Assembly: GCA_015068225.1 (NCBI GenBank)
Contig: SVKX01000002.1
Coordinates: forward strand, 62,001-126,000
Direction: 5' to 3'
DNA: 64,000 nucleotides
Source of the DNA: Oscillospiraceae bacterium
Lineage (GTDB): Bacteria > Bacillota > Clostridia > Oscillospirales > Oscillospiraceae
Position 1 is the stretch's first letter, and the number at the start of each line of letters is the position of its first letter. A program made the translations under genes and the position numbers. The notes beneath the pieces were generated by a model. The model did not search any database and had not been told where the DNA came from. It worked only from the letters and a program-made list of their open reading frames with translations. Below, piece after piece: positions 51,347-60,551 of this stretch.

Positions 51347-53599
51347 TCACCTCCTGAAAATAATTGTCCCATTTTGATCTGTTCGGTAAATATGGGCACC
51401 GTATTTTTGGACCCTGTCCAGCAGAGAATCCGCTGGATGACCGTACCTGTTGTTACGACCAACAGAGATCAGCACATATTCCGGCATCGTCTCCGTGAGC
51501 AGCTTGTCTCCTGTGGAGCTTGCCGAGCCATGATGCCCTGCAATCAAAACCTCAAGCTTTGGGAGCTGCGCCTTGTGCAAAAGCAGCATTTCACCCAATG
51601 TGCCTCTGTCACCTGTTATCAGTATATCACAGTTTTCTGTTTGGAACAAGACACACATACTGCTTTCATTGCCCATATTTCTGCTATCTGGTGCATATAA
51701 GGTCAATTTCGACTGTCCAAATGCGAGGAGCAGATCTTCCTTAACATATACAGGCTTGGAGCTGCTGTGTGATTCAATCTCTAAACCGACAGCATTTTCA
51801 TCAAGAATGTCCGGCAGAAAAACAGTATCTGCCTGAATTCTCGTCAAAAGATAGGATATGCCACCGGCATGATCCGCATCGAAATGCGTCACAATTATGC
51901 CATCCAGCCTGCTTATCCCCTGACTCAGAAGTGTTTCTGTAGCCAGATCTGCCGATTTAGTGGCACTGTCACCGCCGCAATCTACCAGAAAGCTCCGGCC
52001 CTCACTTTGCAGCAAAACACACTGGCCCTGCCCCACGTCCAGAACCGTTACCCTGCACTCGTCCAGAAGTGGCTCGGCCCATGCTGCCACCAGAGAAGCG
52101 CATAAAGTAATTGCTGTACAGCAGAACATAAGTAGAACCGGTTTCTTTTTTATGCATAAGAAGACCGCCAGCATAAGGTATGTAAAAACAAGCCAAATGA
52201 CAATATATTGGCTCTGGGTATACACCGCTGCAAAGGGAAGTTTGGATATCATCTTTGCAGTAACCAGCACAAAATAGATCAGATATGTGACGACCGCTGC
52301 AGCAACAGCAGAAAGTTGCATAAATACCAGACTCAAGAGAATGCAGAAAACAATTCCATAGAAAACATATGTCACAAGCCACACGACCAAAAGATTCGTC
52401 ACCAGACTCACAAGGCTCACAGTTCCAAAGTATATCGCTACCAAGGGTATTGTGATGACTGACGCACTTAAGCTAATGGATATAGAGCCGGCAAACCAAC
52501 GCTTTAATCTTGCAATGACAGACTTTCCTTTGGCGCTGCCCAGTCTCTTGTCATCCAGAAGCCAGCCATGTATCCTGTGGGAAAACAGAAAAATACCGAT
52601 CATACAGCCAACAGAGAGCTGAAAGCTGATGGAAATCACTACCATCGGATTCACCACAACCATGACAAGGGCAGCCGCTCCCAACGCTGTGGGTGGGTCA
52701 TACTCCCGGTTCAAAAGTGTTGCCAAGAGCATCAGGCACTGCATAATACAGGCCCTTGTGACAGAGGGACTAAAACCCGCTACCGCAGCAAACAGGATCA
52801 GCACCGGAATACCCACCAATGTGGATAAGACACGTCTTTTCAGAAAAACAGTGTGCAAAAGAGTAAAAAGAATGGTGACATGAAGTCCGGATACCGCAAT
52901 AATATGGCTGATTCCGCTGACCTTAAATGCCGTGTTCATTTCGTAATCTATACCAGACCGGTCACCGACTAAAAGGGCCTTTGCAAATGCAGCCGCATCC
53001 TCAGGAAATAATTCGTCGATCCGCTGGGTGATCATTCTTCTTAGTACAGCCGGATAACGAAACATGGAGACTTCTTTTTCCTCAGAAAGTACCAGATCAC
53101 CCTGTTGATAGGCAAGCAGATATATGCCCTCGCCTCTGTGGTAGGTAGCCTCTTCTAATCCGCCCTCTGATGTAAAGCGGAAGCGAAAAGTTCCCTCTAT
53201 GACCGTTCCAGGCATAAGCTGCTTTTCTTCATCCAGATACGCGACCACCTGATAGTCTTTGCCGTTAACTGTTATTTTTCCCTCAGCGGTGCAGCCATAG
53301 GAGTTCGCACGGCTAAAATCAGTCAGCTCGATCTGTACATTCTGTGTCTTTCCGTCCAGGGCACGGGCATCCATCAAGTGGACAGAATCATACAGGCAAA
53401 ACCAGCAGATACCAACAGAAAAAGAAAACACAAGCAATGTCACGATTTTTGCCGCCTTGTGGCCGTGGAAAAGAAAGAATCCCACAAGAGAACACGTACC
53501 AATGCACACGGCCAGCCATAAAGGGGTCACCCTATAAAAATATGCATTCAGGATGCAGGCTCCACAAAAACCTGCACTAAACCACATTAACTTTCGCAA
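51347..53599 (-). CDS. comEC: ComEC/Rec2-type DNA uptake channel
   Basis: ComEC passes single-stranded DNA across the membrane in natural transformation. Parts in order: a first membrane pair, an N-terminal OB-like domain, the Competence domain with many helices and ISHIIAVSGLHVTILFTLLH, and a C-terminal metallo-beta-lactamase domain with THFDADHAGG and AGHHGSASST. The 750-residue length is whole. Start is TTG 53599 with AGGAG nine bases upstream. No other competence genes are in the window. It begins about 15 bases after the alaS terminator. Confidence 0.93.
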   Translation of the reverse strand: MRKLMWFSAGFCGACILNAYFYRVTPLWLAVCIGTCSLVGFFLFHGHKAAKIVTLLVFSFSVGICWFCLYDSVHLMDARALDGKTQNVQIELTDFSRANSYGCTAEGKITVNGKDYQVVAYLDEEKQLMPGTVIEGTFRFRFTSEGGLEEATYHRGEGIYLLAYQQGDLVLSEEKEVSMFRYPAVLRRMITQRIDELFPEDAAAFAKALLVGDRSGIDYEMNTAFKVSGISHIIAVSGLHVTILFTLLHTVFLKRRVLSTLVGIPVLILFAAVAGFSPSVTRACIMQCLMLLATLLNREYDPPTALGAAALVMVVVNPMVVISISFQLSVGCMIGIFLFSHRIHGWLLDDKRLGSAKGKSVIARLKRWFAGSISISLSASVITIPLVAIYFGTVSLVSLVTNLLVVWLVTYVFYGIVFCILLSLVFMQLSAVAAAVVTYLIYFVLVTAKMISKLPFAAVYTQSQYIVIWLVFTYLMLAVFLCIKKKPVLLMFCCTAITLCASLVAAWAEPLLDECRVTVLDVGQGQCVLLQSEGRSFLVDCGGDSATKSADLATETLLSQGISRLDGIIVTHFDADHAGGISYLLTRIQADTVFLPDILDENAVGLEIESHSSSKPVYVKEDLLLAFGQSKLTLYAPDSRNMGNESSMCVLFQTENCDILITGDRGTLGEMLLLHKAQLPKLEVLIAGHHGSASSTGDKLLTETMPEYVLISVGRNNRYGHPADSLLDRVQKYGAHIYRTDQNGTIIFRR

Positions 53600-53614
53600 A
53601 TTCTATATCTCCTC

Positions 53615-53645
53615 AAAAAAGGGCGCTGCCAAAAGGCAGCGCCCT
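53615..53645 (-). terminator. Terminator of alaS
   Basis: Arms GGGCGCTGCC and GGCAGCGCCC with an AAAA (TTTT) loop, and a T6 run on the minus strand. Confidence 0.92.
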
Positions 53646-53651
53646 AAATGA

Positions 53652-56291
53652 TCAGTTCAGCTTGGAAGAGACAAAATCGTCTACCAAAGCCAGTGCATTG
53701 TCCATCTTTGTAACATCCTTGCCACCGCCCATGGCGCTGTCAGGCTTTCCGCCGCCGCTGCCGCCGCAGGCAGTACAAACAAGCTTTACAAGATCACCGG
53801 CCTTAATGCCTCTGGCAACCGCATCCTTACCGCAGACAGCCAGGAATGTGATCTTCTCGCCATTGGTGCTGGCAAGAACTGCAGCAACTGTGCTGTCCTT
53901 GTCCCGAAGCATATCGCCCATCTGGCGGAGCTTATTGGCATCGGCATCTGCAACAGCTACGGTAAGAACCTTCAGATCGCCAATATTGTGGGCACCAAAC
54001 AGGAAACGTTCCACTTCTCCGGATGCTTCCTTAGCCTTGAATGTCTCAATAGCACGCTTCAGGTTCTTGATCTCTTCCACCTGGGTAGCGATCTTATCAT
54101 TCAGCTCTGTGGGCTTTGCCTTCAGCATGGAGGCTGCGGTATACAGACGCTCCCGGTTTTTCATCATCTCTGCCATGCAGGCTTTGCCGGTCACAGCCTC
54201 GATTCGACGCACACCGGATGCAACGCTGCCTTCGCTATCAATCAGGAACGGTCCTACCTTTGCGGTATTGTCCAAATGGGTACCGCCGCAAAGCTCAATG
54301 GAATACCCGCCCATATTGACCACACGGACTGTATCGCCATATTTCTCGCTAAACAAAGCTGTAGCGCCCAGCTTTTTGGCTTCCTCGATGGGCATTTCCC
54401 GGGTATCAATGGAATAACCCTCCAGCACCGCAGACTGCACCAATGCATCTACCTTGGCCAGTTCTTCTGCTGTTAGCGCACTGTAATGGGTAAAGTCAAA
54501 GCGCAGACGGTCGGGCTCTACAAGGGAGCCTGCCTGATGGACATGATCACCCAGAACACTTACAAGTGCCTTCTGCAGCAGATGGGTTGCGGAGTGGGCA
54601 CGCATGATGGCCTTGCGGCGTTCCACATCAATGCTTGCACATACAATATCGTCCACCTTGATGGTGCCGGTATTGAGCTTACCATAGTGCAGATACTTAC
54701 CGCCCTTATCCTTTTGGACATTGGAAACCTCAAAACGGCTGTCGCCAACCAGAATCCAGCCATGGTCGGCTGTTTGACCGCCCATTTCCGCATAGAAAGG
54801 TGTCTTATCCAGCACCAGAATACCGCTCTCACCACCGGCAATGGACCCTGTGACTTCTTCACCAACACAAACAGCCAGAACCTTTGCCTCACAGCTGTTC
54901 ACGCTGTAGCCGACAAAATTCGTGGGAGTATTGTCAAGGCCCAGATCAATACCTGCCCAGCCCAGATCGCCCATCTTCTTGCGATCTTCACGGGCGCGGT
55001 TGCGCTGCTCTTCTCTGCAGGCAATATATCTGTCCATATCTACGGTCATGCCCTCGTCTTCCAGCATTTCAACAGTCAAATCAATGGGGAAGCCATAGGT
55101 ATCAGACAGCAGGAATGCATCCTCGCCGGAGAATACACGCTCCCCTTTTGCCTTATGCTCGGCAAGCTTGTCACTGAAAATGCGCATACCGGTGTCGATG
55201 GTCTTGGCAAAGGACTCCTCTTCTGTCAGAACGGACTTGATGATATAGTCCGCCCGCTCACGAAGATAGCCGTAATGGCTCTCATTCTCCTGCACAACGG
55301 TTTCTACCACCTGATACAGGAAGGGCTTCTTCACACCAAGGAGTCTGCCATGACGGGCAGCCCGACGCAGCAGCCGGCGCAGAACGTAGCCACGGCCCTC
55401 ATTGGTGGGACGGACACCGTCGGCGATCATAAAGGTAGATGCGCGAATATGGTCGGTAATAACACGCAGGGAAACGTCGGTCTTGTCACTCTGGCCATAG
55501 GAAGCACCGGTAATAGATGTCACCTTATTGGTGATATTCATGACGGTGTCTACATCAAACAGGCTGTTTACATCCTGACACACAACTGCCAGACGCTCAA
55601 GACCCATACCGGTATCGATATTCTTCTGTACCAGTTCGGTGTAATTGCCCTGTCCGTCGTTATCAAACTGGGAGAACACATTGTTCCACACTTCCATGAA
55701 ACGGTCGCATTCACAACCGACCTTACAATCGGGACTGCCGCAGCCATACTTTTCGCCACGATCATAATAAACCTCGCTGCAAGGACCGCAGGGACCGGAG
55801 CCATGCTCCCAGAAGTTGTCAGATTTGCCAAAGCGGAAGATCCGTTCAGCAGAAACGCCGATCTCCTTGTTCCAGATCTCAAAGGCCTCTTCGTCATTTT
55901 CGTAGATAGAAGGATACAGACGGTCTTCTTCCAGACCTACTACCTTGGTCAAAAATTCCCAGCACCAGCTAATGGCTTCGTGCTTGAAATAATCGCCAAA
56001 GGAGAAGTTGCCCAGCATTTCAAAATAAGTGCCGTGGCGGGCGGTTTTGCCAATGTTTTCAATGTCACCGGTACGGATGCACTTCTGGCAGGTGCAGACC
56101 CGGCGACGGGGGGGCTCTACCTCACCCTTAAAATAGGGCTTCATGGGGGCCATGCCGGAATTGATCAGAAGCAGGGACTGATCATTCTGGGGGATCAGGG
56201 AAAAGCTGGGAAGGCGAAGATGTCCCTTGCTCTCGAAAAAGCTTAAAAACATCTCCCGAAGTTCGTTTACGCCATAAGGTTTTTTACTCAT
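53652..56291 (-). CDS. alaS: Alanyl-tRNA synthetase
   Basis: Class II synthetase with N-terminal catalytic domain (ELREMFLSFFESKGHLRLPS, FEMLGNFSFGDYFK), the editing domain with AHSATHLLQKAL and CGGTHLDNT zinc ligands, and the DHHA1/C-Ala domain (CGGSGGGKPDSAMGGG). The 879-residue length is normal. ATG 56291 fits GGAGG nine bases upstream. It is controlled by the T-box that precedes it. Confidence 0.98.
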   Translation of the reverse strand: MSKKPYGVNELREMFLSFFESKGHLRLPSFSLIPQNDQSLLLINSGMAPMKPYFKGEVEPPRRRVCTCQKCIRTGDIENIGKTARHGTYFEMLGNFSFGDYFKHEAISWCWEFLTKVVGLEEDRLYPSIYENDEEAFEIWNKEIGVSAERIFRFGKSDNFWEHGSGPCGPCSEVYYDRGEKYGCGSPDCKVGCECDRFMEVWNNVFSQFDNDGQGNYTELVQKNIDTGMGLERLAVVCQDVNSLFDVDTVMNITNKVTSITGASYGQSDKTDVSLRVITDHIRASTFMIADGVRPTNEGRGYVLRRLLRRAARHGRLLGVKKPFLYQVVETVVQENESHYGYLRERADYIIKSVLTEEESFAKTIDTGMRIFSDKLAEHKAKGERVFSGEDAFLLSDTYGFPIDLTVEMLEDEGMTVDMDRYIACREEQRNRAREDRKKMGDLGWAGIDLGLDNTPTNFVGYSVNSCEAKVLAVCVGEEVTGSIAGGESGILVLDKTPFYAEMGGQTADHGWILVGDSRFEVSNVQKDKGGKYLHYGKLNTGTIKVDDIVCASIDVERRKAIMRAHSATHLLQKALVSVLGDHVHQAGSLVEPDRLRFDFTHYSALTAEELAKVDALVQSAVLEGYSIDTREMPIEEAKKLGATALFSEKYGDTVRVVNMGGYSIELCGGTHLDNTAKVGPFLIDSEGSVASGVRRIEAVTGKACMAEMMKNRERLYTAASMLKAKPTELNDKIATQVEEIKNLKRAIETFKAKEASGEVERFLFGAHNIGDLKVLTVAVADADANKLRQMGDMLRDKDSTVAAVLASTNGEKITFLAVCGKDAVARGIKAGDLVKLVCTACGGSGGGKPDSAMGGGKDVTKMDNALALVDDFVSSKLN

Positions 56292-56305
56292 ATTCATATA
56301 CCTCC

Positions 56306-56542
56306 AAAAATTTGCGGGCAAAAATAAACACCCCACCCCAGACATAGGGGCGAGGCTAGTCGCGGTACCACCCTAATTTACCAAAAACGGCATCTTAGCT
56401 GCTCTGTAACGGGAGCACCCGTCCCGGTCATCCCGGGCGACGCAGGAAGTGGCCTGCAGAAAAGATCCTGAGGGGCTCTCACCATTCCCCTTTCGCTGAA
56501 GGAATCCTAACCTGCTTTGTTTCCGCAATGTCTTTGCATATC
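56306..56542 (-). promoter_or_regulatory. T-box leader of alaS
   Basis: On the minus strand the T-box core AGGGTGGTACCGCG (56362-56375) is followed by the terminator CCTCGCCCC/GGGGTGGGG and TTTATTTTT (56321-56355). About 160 bases of Stem I-type structure lie upstream. Uncharged tRNA-Ala should pair with the core and allow transcription into alaS. The specifier codon was not assigned with certainty. Confidence 0.93.
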
Positions 56543-56548
56543 GAAAAT

Positions 56549-56576
56549 ATTCTATCACAAAAGACAGAAAAGTCAA
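56549..56576 (-). promoter_or_regulatory. Promoter of the alaS T-box transcript
   Basis: On the minus strand TTGACT (56571-56576) and TAGAAT (56549-56554) are 16 bases apart with an extended TG. Confidence 0.75.
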
Positions 56577-56609
56577 TGATTATTCAAAGAAAAAACCCAT
56601 TATTTCAAT

Positions 56610-56643
56610 GAAAAATGCGGACCGCATAACCGCGGTCCGCATG
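56610..56643 (-). terminator. Terminator of the pepF operon
   Basis: Arms ATGCGGACCGC and GCGGTCCGCAT are followed by T5 on the minus strand. Confidence 0.88.
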
Positions 56644-56647
56644 GGAT

Positions 56648-56914
56648 TCAAATATTGGATTCCAGCCATTTTTTCATGGCCGAGCGTCCCTCTTCCGTCA
56701 TGGGAAAACGGGACTCTCCCTCCATGCTGCTCTTTTCATAGCAGAAAAGTCCATGCCAATACTGGACAAAGATGGTGCTCTTCTCAAAGTCCACTTCCTT
56801 TGCCGTTGCCATTACAACCTCCGGAACTGCGCGGAAACGAAACAGACCGCTCGAACCGGTAAATATATTGTTCATGGCAAAGGTGTGAAGGGTGGGAATA
56901 AACAGGTCCGCCAT
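56648..56914 (-). CDS. Small hypothetical protein
   Basis: The 88-residue protein has no signal peptide, membrane helix or known motif; it ends in a basic amphipathic helix (RSAMKKWLESNI). Aromatic-rich TIFVQYWHGLFCYEK is its most distinctive part. It starts one base after the pepF stop and ends just before a terminator, so it is the second gene of a pepF operon. Being in-operon and terminator-bounded supports it as real. Confidence 0.6.
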   Translation of the reverse strand: MADLFIPTLHTFAMNNIFTGSSGLFRFRAVPEVVMATAKEVDFEKSTIFVQYWHGLFCYEKSSMEGESRFPMTEEGRSAMKKWLESNI

Positions 56915-56915
56915 C

Positions 56916-58721
56916 TTACTGCTCCATCAGAGCTTCCATCTCATCCAACAGCTCGCCAAAGAGCTGGAGAGCCTGATTCACAGGCTCGGGACCGGTCATA
57001 TCCACACCGGCGCCCTTGAGAAGGTCAATGGGACTCTTAGAGCAGCCGCCGGACAGGAAGCCAAGGTAGTCCTTCACCGCGCTCTCGCCCTCAGAAAGGA
57101 TTCTGCGGGACAGAGCGATGGCAGCGGAATAGCCGGTAGCATACTGGAAGACATAATAGTTATAGTAGAAATGAGGGATTCTTGCCCATTCCATGGCGAT
57201 TCGGTCATCCACGATCATGTCCGGTCCAAAATACAACTCATTCAAGCGCTTGTACTCAGCGCAAAGAACTTCGGCAGTAAGGGTCTTGCCCTCCTGTACC
57301 ATGCGGCCAATGTTCAGCTCAAACTCGGCAAACATGGTCTGGCGGTACAGCGTGCCCTTGAACTGATCCAGGAAATGATTGATCAGGTATGCCCGCTCCT
57401 TCTTGTCCGTTGTCTTGGCAAGCAGGTGTTCCATCAACAGGGCTTCATTGCAGGTAGAGGCAACCTCTGCCACAAAGATCACATAGCCGCTGTCCACGGG
57501 ATTCTGATGCTTGTTGGAAAGATAGGAATGGAGGGCGTGGCCCATCTCATGGGCGAGAGTGAACTGGCTGTCCAAGGTGCCGGTATAGTTCAGCAGCACA
57601 TAAGGATGCACAGCCGCGCCAGCAGAGTAGGCACCACTGCGCTTGCCCTCATTGGTGTAGACATCGATCCAGCGGTTCTCAAAGCCCTGCTTCAAAATGG
57701 CACGGTAATCCTCACCCAGAGGTGCCAGCGCATCATAAACTGTCTGCTTTGCCTCTGCAAAAGGAATATGCTTATCCACATCGGAAAGCAGGGGCGTATA
57801 TACATCGTAGAAATGCAGCTCATCTACGCCCAACAGCTTCTTACGCAGTCGGACATAGCGGTGCATCTTGTCCATATTCTGATGGACAGCCTCGATCAGA
57901 TTCAGATACACAGAAGTGGGAACATTTGTCCTGTCCAAGGATGCTTCAAAGGCAGAATTATACTTTCTGGCCTCCGCAAAGAACTTCAGCTGCTTATTCT
58001 GGGCATTGAGCAAGGAAGCGGCAGTATTCTTAAAGCCAGCAAAGCTGTCATACAGGTTTTCATATGCGCTCTTGCGAAGCACCCGGTCGGGGCTTTCCTC
58101 CAAAGAAACGAAATTGCCCTGACGCAGAGGATAGCGATTGCCCTCAGCATCCACTGCATCCTGGAAGGAAATGTCCGCATTTGCAAACATGCCGTAAATA
58201 TCGTCAGGAGCAGATGCCATCTCGCCGGCAGCGGCCAGCAGCTTTTCTTCCGCGGCGGAAAGTGTGTGGGCTTTGCGGCGGCGGGTATTCGTCAGGGCGC
58301 GGCGGAACCGCTCCAGAGGAGGATACTCTGCATAGAAGCTATCCAGCTTTTCATCAGAAATCGCCATGATCTCAGGAGTTTCAAAGCTGCAGGCAGCGCG
58401 CAGGGCAACAACAGTTCCCATAAACTTTCCGGACATCGCCTGATAGGTGGCATTACGGGTATCCTCGTCGGCTTTGCGCATGCAGTAGTTAGCAAGTCGG
58501 GAAGCCTTGACGCTCACATCTTCGTCGTATTTCAGGAAATCATACAATGTCTTGCCGCTTTCTGCAAGTCTTCCGGCAAAGCCAACAAGATAAGCTTTAT
58601 CCTGCTCCAATGTGGCAAGCTCAGCCTCCCAGGCCTCATCAGAAATATACAGGTCTTCTGTAGCCCACTTATCTTCCTGCGCGATTTCGCTGCGCTGGGG
58701 AATTCTTTTGTTTTTTCCCAT
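56916..58721 (-). CDS. pepF: Oligoendopeptidase F
   Basis: An M3-family zinc peptidase that degrades medium-length peptides in the cytoplasm. The zinc motif is LAHEMGHALHSYL with the downstream glutamate in FVAEVASTCNEALL. The 601-residue length fits PepF. ATG 58721 follows AGGGAGGATTATC. Promoter immediately upstream. Confidence 0.96.
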   Translation of the reverse strand: MGKNKRIPQRSEIAQEDKWATEDLYISDEAWEAELATLEQDKAYLVGFAGRLAESGKTLYDFLKYDEDVSVKASRLANYCMRKADEDTRNATYQAMSGKFMGTVVALRAACSFETPEIMAISDEKLDSFYAEYPPLERFRRALTNTRRRKAHTLSAAEEKLLAAAGEMASAPDDIYGMFANADISFQDAVDAEGNRYPLRQGNFVSLEESPDRVLRKSAYENLYDSFAGFKNTAASLLNAQNKQLKFFAEARKYNSAFEASLDRTNVPTSVYLNLIEAVHQNMDKMHRYVRLRKKLLGVDELHFYDVYTPLLSDVDKHIPFAEAKQTVYDALAPLGEDYRAILKQGFENRWIDVYTNEGKRSGAYSAGAAVHPYVLLNYTGTLDSQFTLAHEMGHALHSYLSNKHQNPVDSGYVIFVAEVASTCNEALLMEHLLAKTTDKKERAYLINHFLDQFKGTLYRQTMFAEFELNIGRMVQEGKTLTAEVLCAEYKRLNELYFGPDMIVDDRIAMEWARIPHFYYNYYVFQYATGYSAAIALSRRILSEGESAVKDYLGFLSGGCSKSPIDLLKGAGVDMTGPEPVNQALQLFGELLDEMEALMEQ

Positions 58722-58750
58722 GATAATCCTCCCTAAAACTGTTTTTATAC

Positions 58751-58779
58751 ATTATAGCATTCCGGAAAAGAAAATGCAA
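58751..58779 (-). promoter_or_regulatory. Sigma-A promoter of pepF
   Basis: On the minus strand TTGCAT (58774-58779) and TATAAT (58751-58756) are 17 bases apart with extended TG. Confidence 0.85.
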
Positions 58780-58782
58780 TCC

Positions 58783-58811
58783 TTGCAATTATTGGAAAAC
58801 TGTGCTATTTT
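58783..58811 (+). promoter_or_regulatory. Promoter of the EamA transporter gene
   Basis: TTGCAA (58783-58788) and TATTTT (58806-58811) are 17 bases apart with an extended TG. It lies back-to-back with the pepF promoter, giving a leader of only about 10 bases. Confidence 0.6.
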
Positions 58812-58828
58812 AATCTGCGGTGATTATT

Positions 58829-59722
58829 ATGAAAAACAGGCTTCAGGGTAGTGCATATTTACTGGCTGCCACTTTAATATGGGGAACTTCCTTTGTGTCC
58901 CAGAGCGTGGGTATGGATCATCTTGGACCCTTTTCCTTCCAGTCCATCCGATGCGCAATGGCAGTTATCGCGCTGCTTCCCGTGATCTGGCTGGCAGATC
59001 GCAAAAAAGAAGATGGCAAAACATTTCTTTCCAGGTTTGCCGATAAAAAACTGTGGATTGGCGGAATTCTTTGCGCGATTCCTTTGTTCTTTGCCATTAA
59101 TCTGCAGCAGCTTGGCATAATGTATACGACCGCAGGCAAATCCGCATTCCTGACAGCCATGTACATCGTATTTGTGCCGCTGCTTGGTCTGTTTACCGGC
59201 AAAAAAATATCTCCCATGATCCCTGTCAGTGTAGTGTTGGCTGTGTTGGGACTGTATTTTCTGAGCTGCATGGGGGTTACGCAGATCAGCATTGGCGATC
59301 TCTATCTCATCGGCTGCGCTGTCTGCTTTGCGATTCAAATCATAGTTGTAGCAAAATTCGCGCCGGATGTGGATGCCCTGCGGCTCAACTGCCTGCAGGC
59401 AGGTATCTGCTCCCTCCTCTCCGCACCGGTCATGCTGTTTGCAGAAGCACCCACACTGACGGATGTTACCGCTGCCTTTTTCCCTTTGTGCTTTTCGGGA
59501 ATTATGTCCATGGGCGCAGGCTACTCCCTGCAGATTCTAGGTCAGCAAAAGCTGGAAGCATCTCTGGCTTCTTTGATCATGAGTCTGGAATCTGTTTTTG
59601 CTGTGCTTGCCGGATGGCTGCTGCTTCAGGAGACTTTGACGGTCTGGGAAGGAATTGGTTGTGTGCTTGTTTTTTCCGCCGTGATCCTTTCCCAAATCGA
59701 GATTAAGCAACCCAAAAAGTAA
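58829..59722 (+). CDS. EamA-family (DMT) transporter
   Basis: The 297-residue protein has ten membrane helices in two EamA repeats, starting SAYLLAATLIWGTSFVSQSV. DMT exporters move amino acids, metabolites or drugs out; the substrate is not predictable. ATG 58829 is preferred to the ORF-track GTG at 58820, which would be at the very 5' end of the transcript. Confidence 0.9.
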   Translation: MKNRLQGSAYLLAATLIWGTSFVSQSVGMDHLGPFSFQSIRCAMAVIALLPVIWLADRKKEDGKTFLSRFADKKLWIGGILCAIPLFFAINLQQLGIMYTTAGKSAFLTAMYIVFVPLLGLFTGKKISPMIPVSVVLAVLGLYFLSCMGVTQISIGDLYLIGCAVCFAIQIIVVAKFAPDVDALRLNCLQAGICSLLSAPVMLFAEAPTLTDVTAAFFPLCFSGIMSMGAGYSLQILGQQKLEASLASLIMSLESVFAVLAGWLLLQETLTVWEGIGCVLVFSAVILSQIEIKQPKK

Positions 59723-59726
59723 AAAT

Positions 59727-59760
59727 AGGAGGCACCTGCTAAGCAGGTGCCTCTTTGTTA
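59727..59760. terminator. Bidirectional terminator
   Basis: Arms AGGCACCTGC and GCAGGTGCCT with flanking T and A tracts lie between the convergent transporter and phosphorylase genes. Confidence 0.85.
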
Positions 59761-59763
59761 TAA

Positions 59764-60534
59764 TCAAGCCTTCTGCTTATCGGCAGAAATCAGCCGCTTC
59801 ATCGCTTCGATACCAACACGGATCGCGCCGGAAGTATCTTCCGTCATCTGCATAAACATTCCCAGCTTTTCCCGCTCCTGATTCCAGACCGCATGAAAAC
59901 AGCTGCCGCACCGCACACCCAGCGCCGCTGCCACAACAAACAGTGCCGCCGACTCCATTTCGCTGGCTTTCACGCCCAGCCGCTTCCAAGATTCCCATTT
60001 CTGAAGTAATTCATAATGAACAGGCGACTTCTCCGGCGCGTGCTGCCCGTAGAAGGAGTCTTTACACTGGACCACGCCCACATGGGTACGGAAACCCAAG
60101 TCCTCACTTGCAGCCTTCAGCGCCGCGGTGATGTCAAAATCCGCAACGGACGGGAATTCAATAGGCGCATATTCCAGCGAGGTATGCTCAAATCGTACCG
60201 CTCCCGTGGCCACCACCACATCTCCCGGACACACATTCAGATCAATGCCACCGCAGGTTCCCACCCGAATAAACGTGTCCGCACCGATGGCAGCAAGCTC
60301 TTCCATAGCAATGGCCGCAGAGGGGCCGCCAATGCCGGTAGAGCAAACGCTAACCTTTTCTCCAAGGAGTGTACCGGTGTAAATATTGTACTCCCGATTC
60401 ATGCCAATATGGACGGGGTTATCAAAATGCTTGGCAATGCTTTCACACCGTCCAGGGTCACCGGGCAAGAAAACATAACGGCCCACATCTCCGGCAACAC
60501 AGTGGATATGAAACTGTCTTCCTGTATCCTGCAT
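59764..60534 (-). CDS. udp: Uridine/purine nucleoside phosphorylase
   Basis: PNP/UDP-family phosphorylase that splits nucleosides to base and ribose-1-phosphate. [17 protein letters not shown] is the phosphate loop, [11 protein letters not shown] and [14 protein letters not shown] line the active site, and [16 protein letters not shown] is the ribose-binding motif. The pattern favours uridine phosphorylase over PNP, but the base specificity is not certain. ATG 60534 with GGAGG is used. It is downstream of polC. Confidence 0.85.
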   Translation of the reverse strand: MQDTGRQFHIHCVAGDVGRYVFLPGDPGRCESIAKHFDNPVHIGMNREYNIYTGTLLGEKVSVCSTGIGGPSAAIAMEELAAIGADTFIRVGTCGGIDLNVCPGDVVVATGAVRFEHTSLEYAPIEFPSVADFDITAALKAASEDLGFRTHVGVVQCKDSFYGQHAPEKSPVHYELLQKWESWKRLGVKASEMESAALFVVAAALGVRCGSCFHAVWNQEREKLGMFMQMTEDTSGAIRVGIEAMKRLISADKQKA

Positions 60535-60551
60535 ATTTATACCTCCATTAT

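Noticed and set aside
54486-56246. 586-residue + strand ORF
   Set aside because: It is antisense to alaS, which has all synthetase motifs; the ORF has no ribosome site or recognisable domain and results from codon bias.
56892-58736. 614-residue + strand ORF
   Set aside because: Antisense shadow of pepF.
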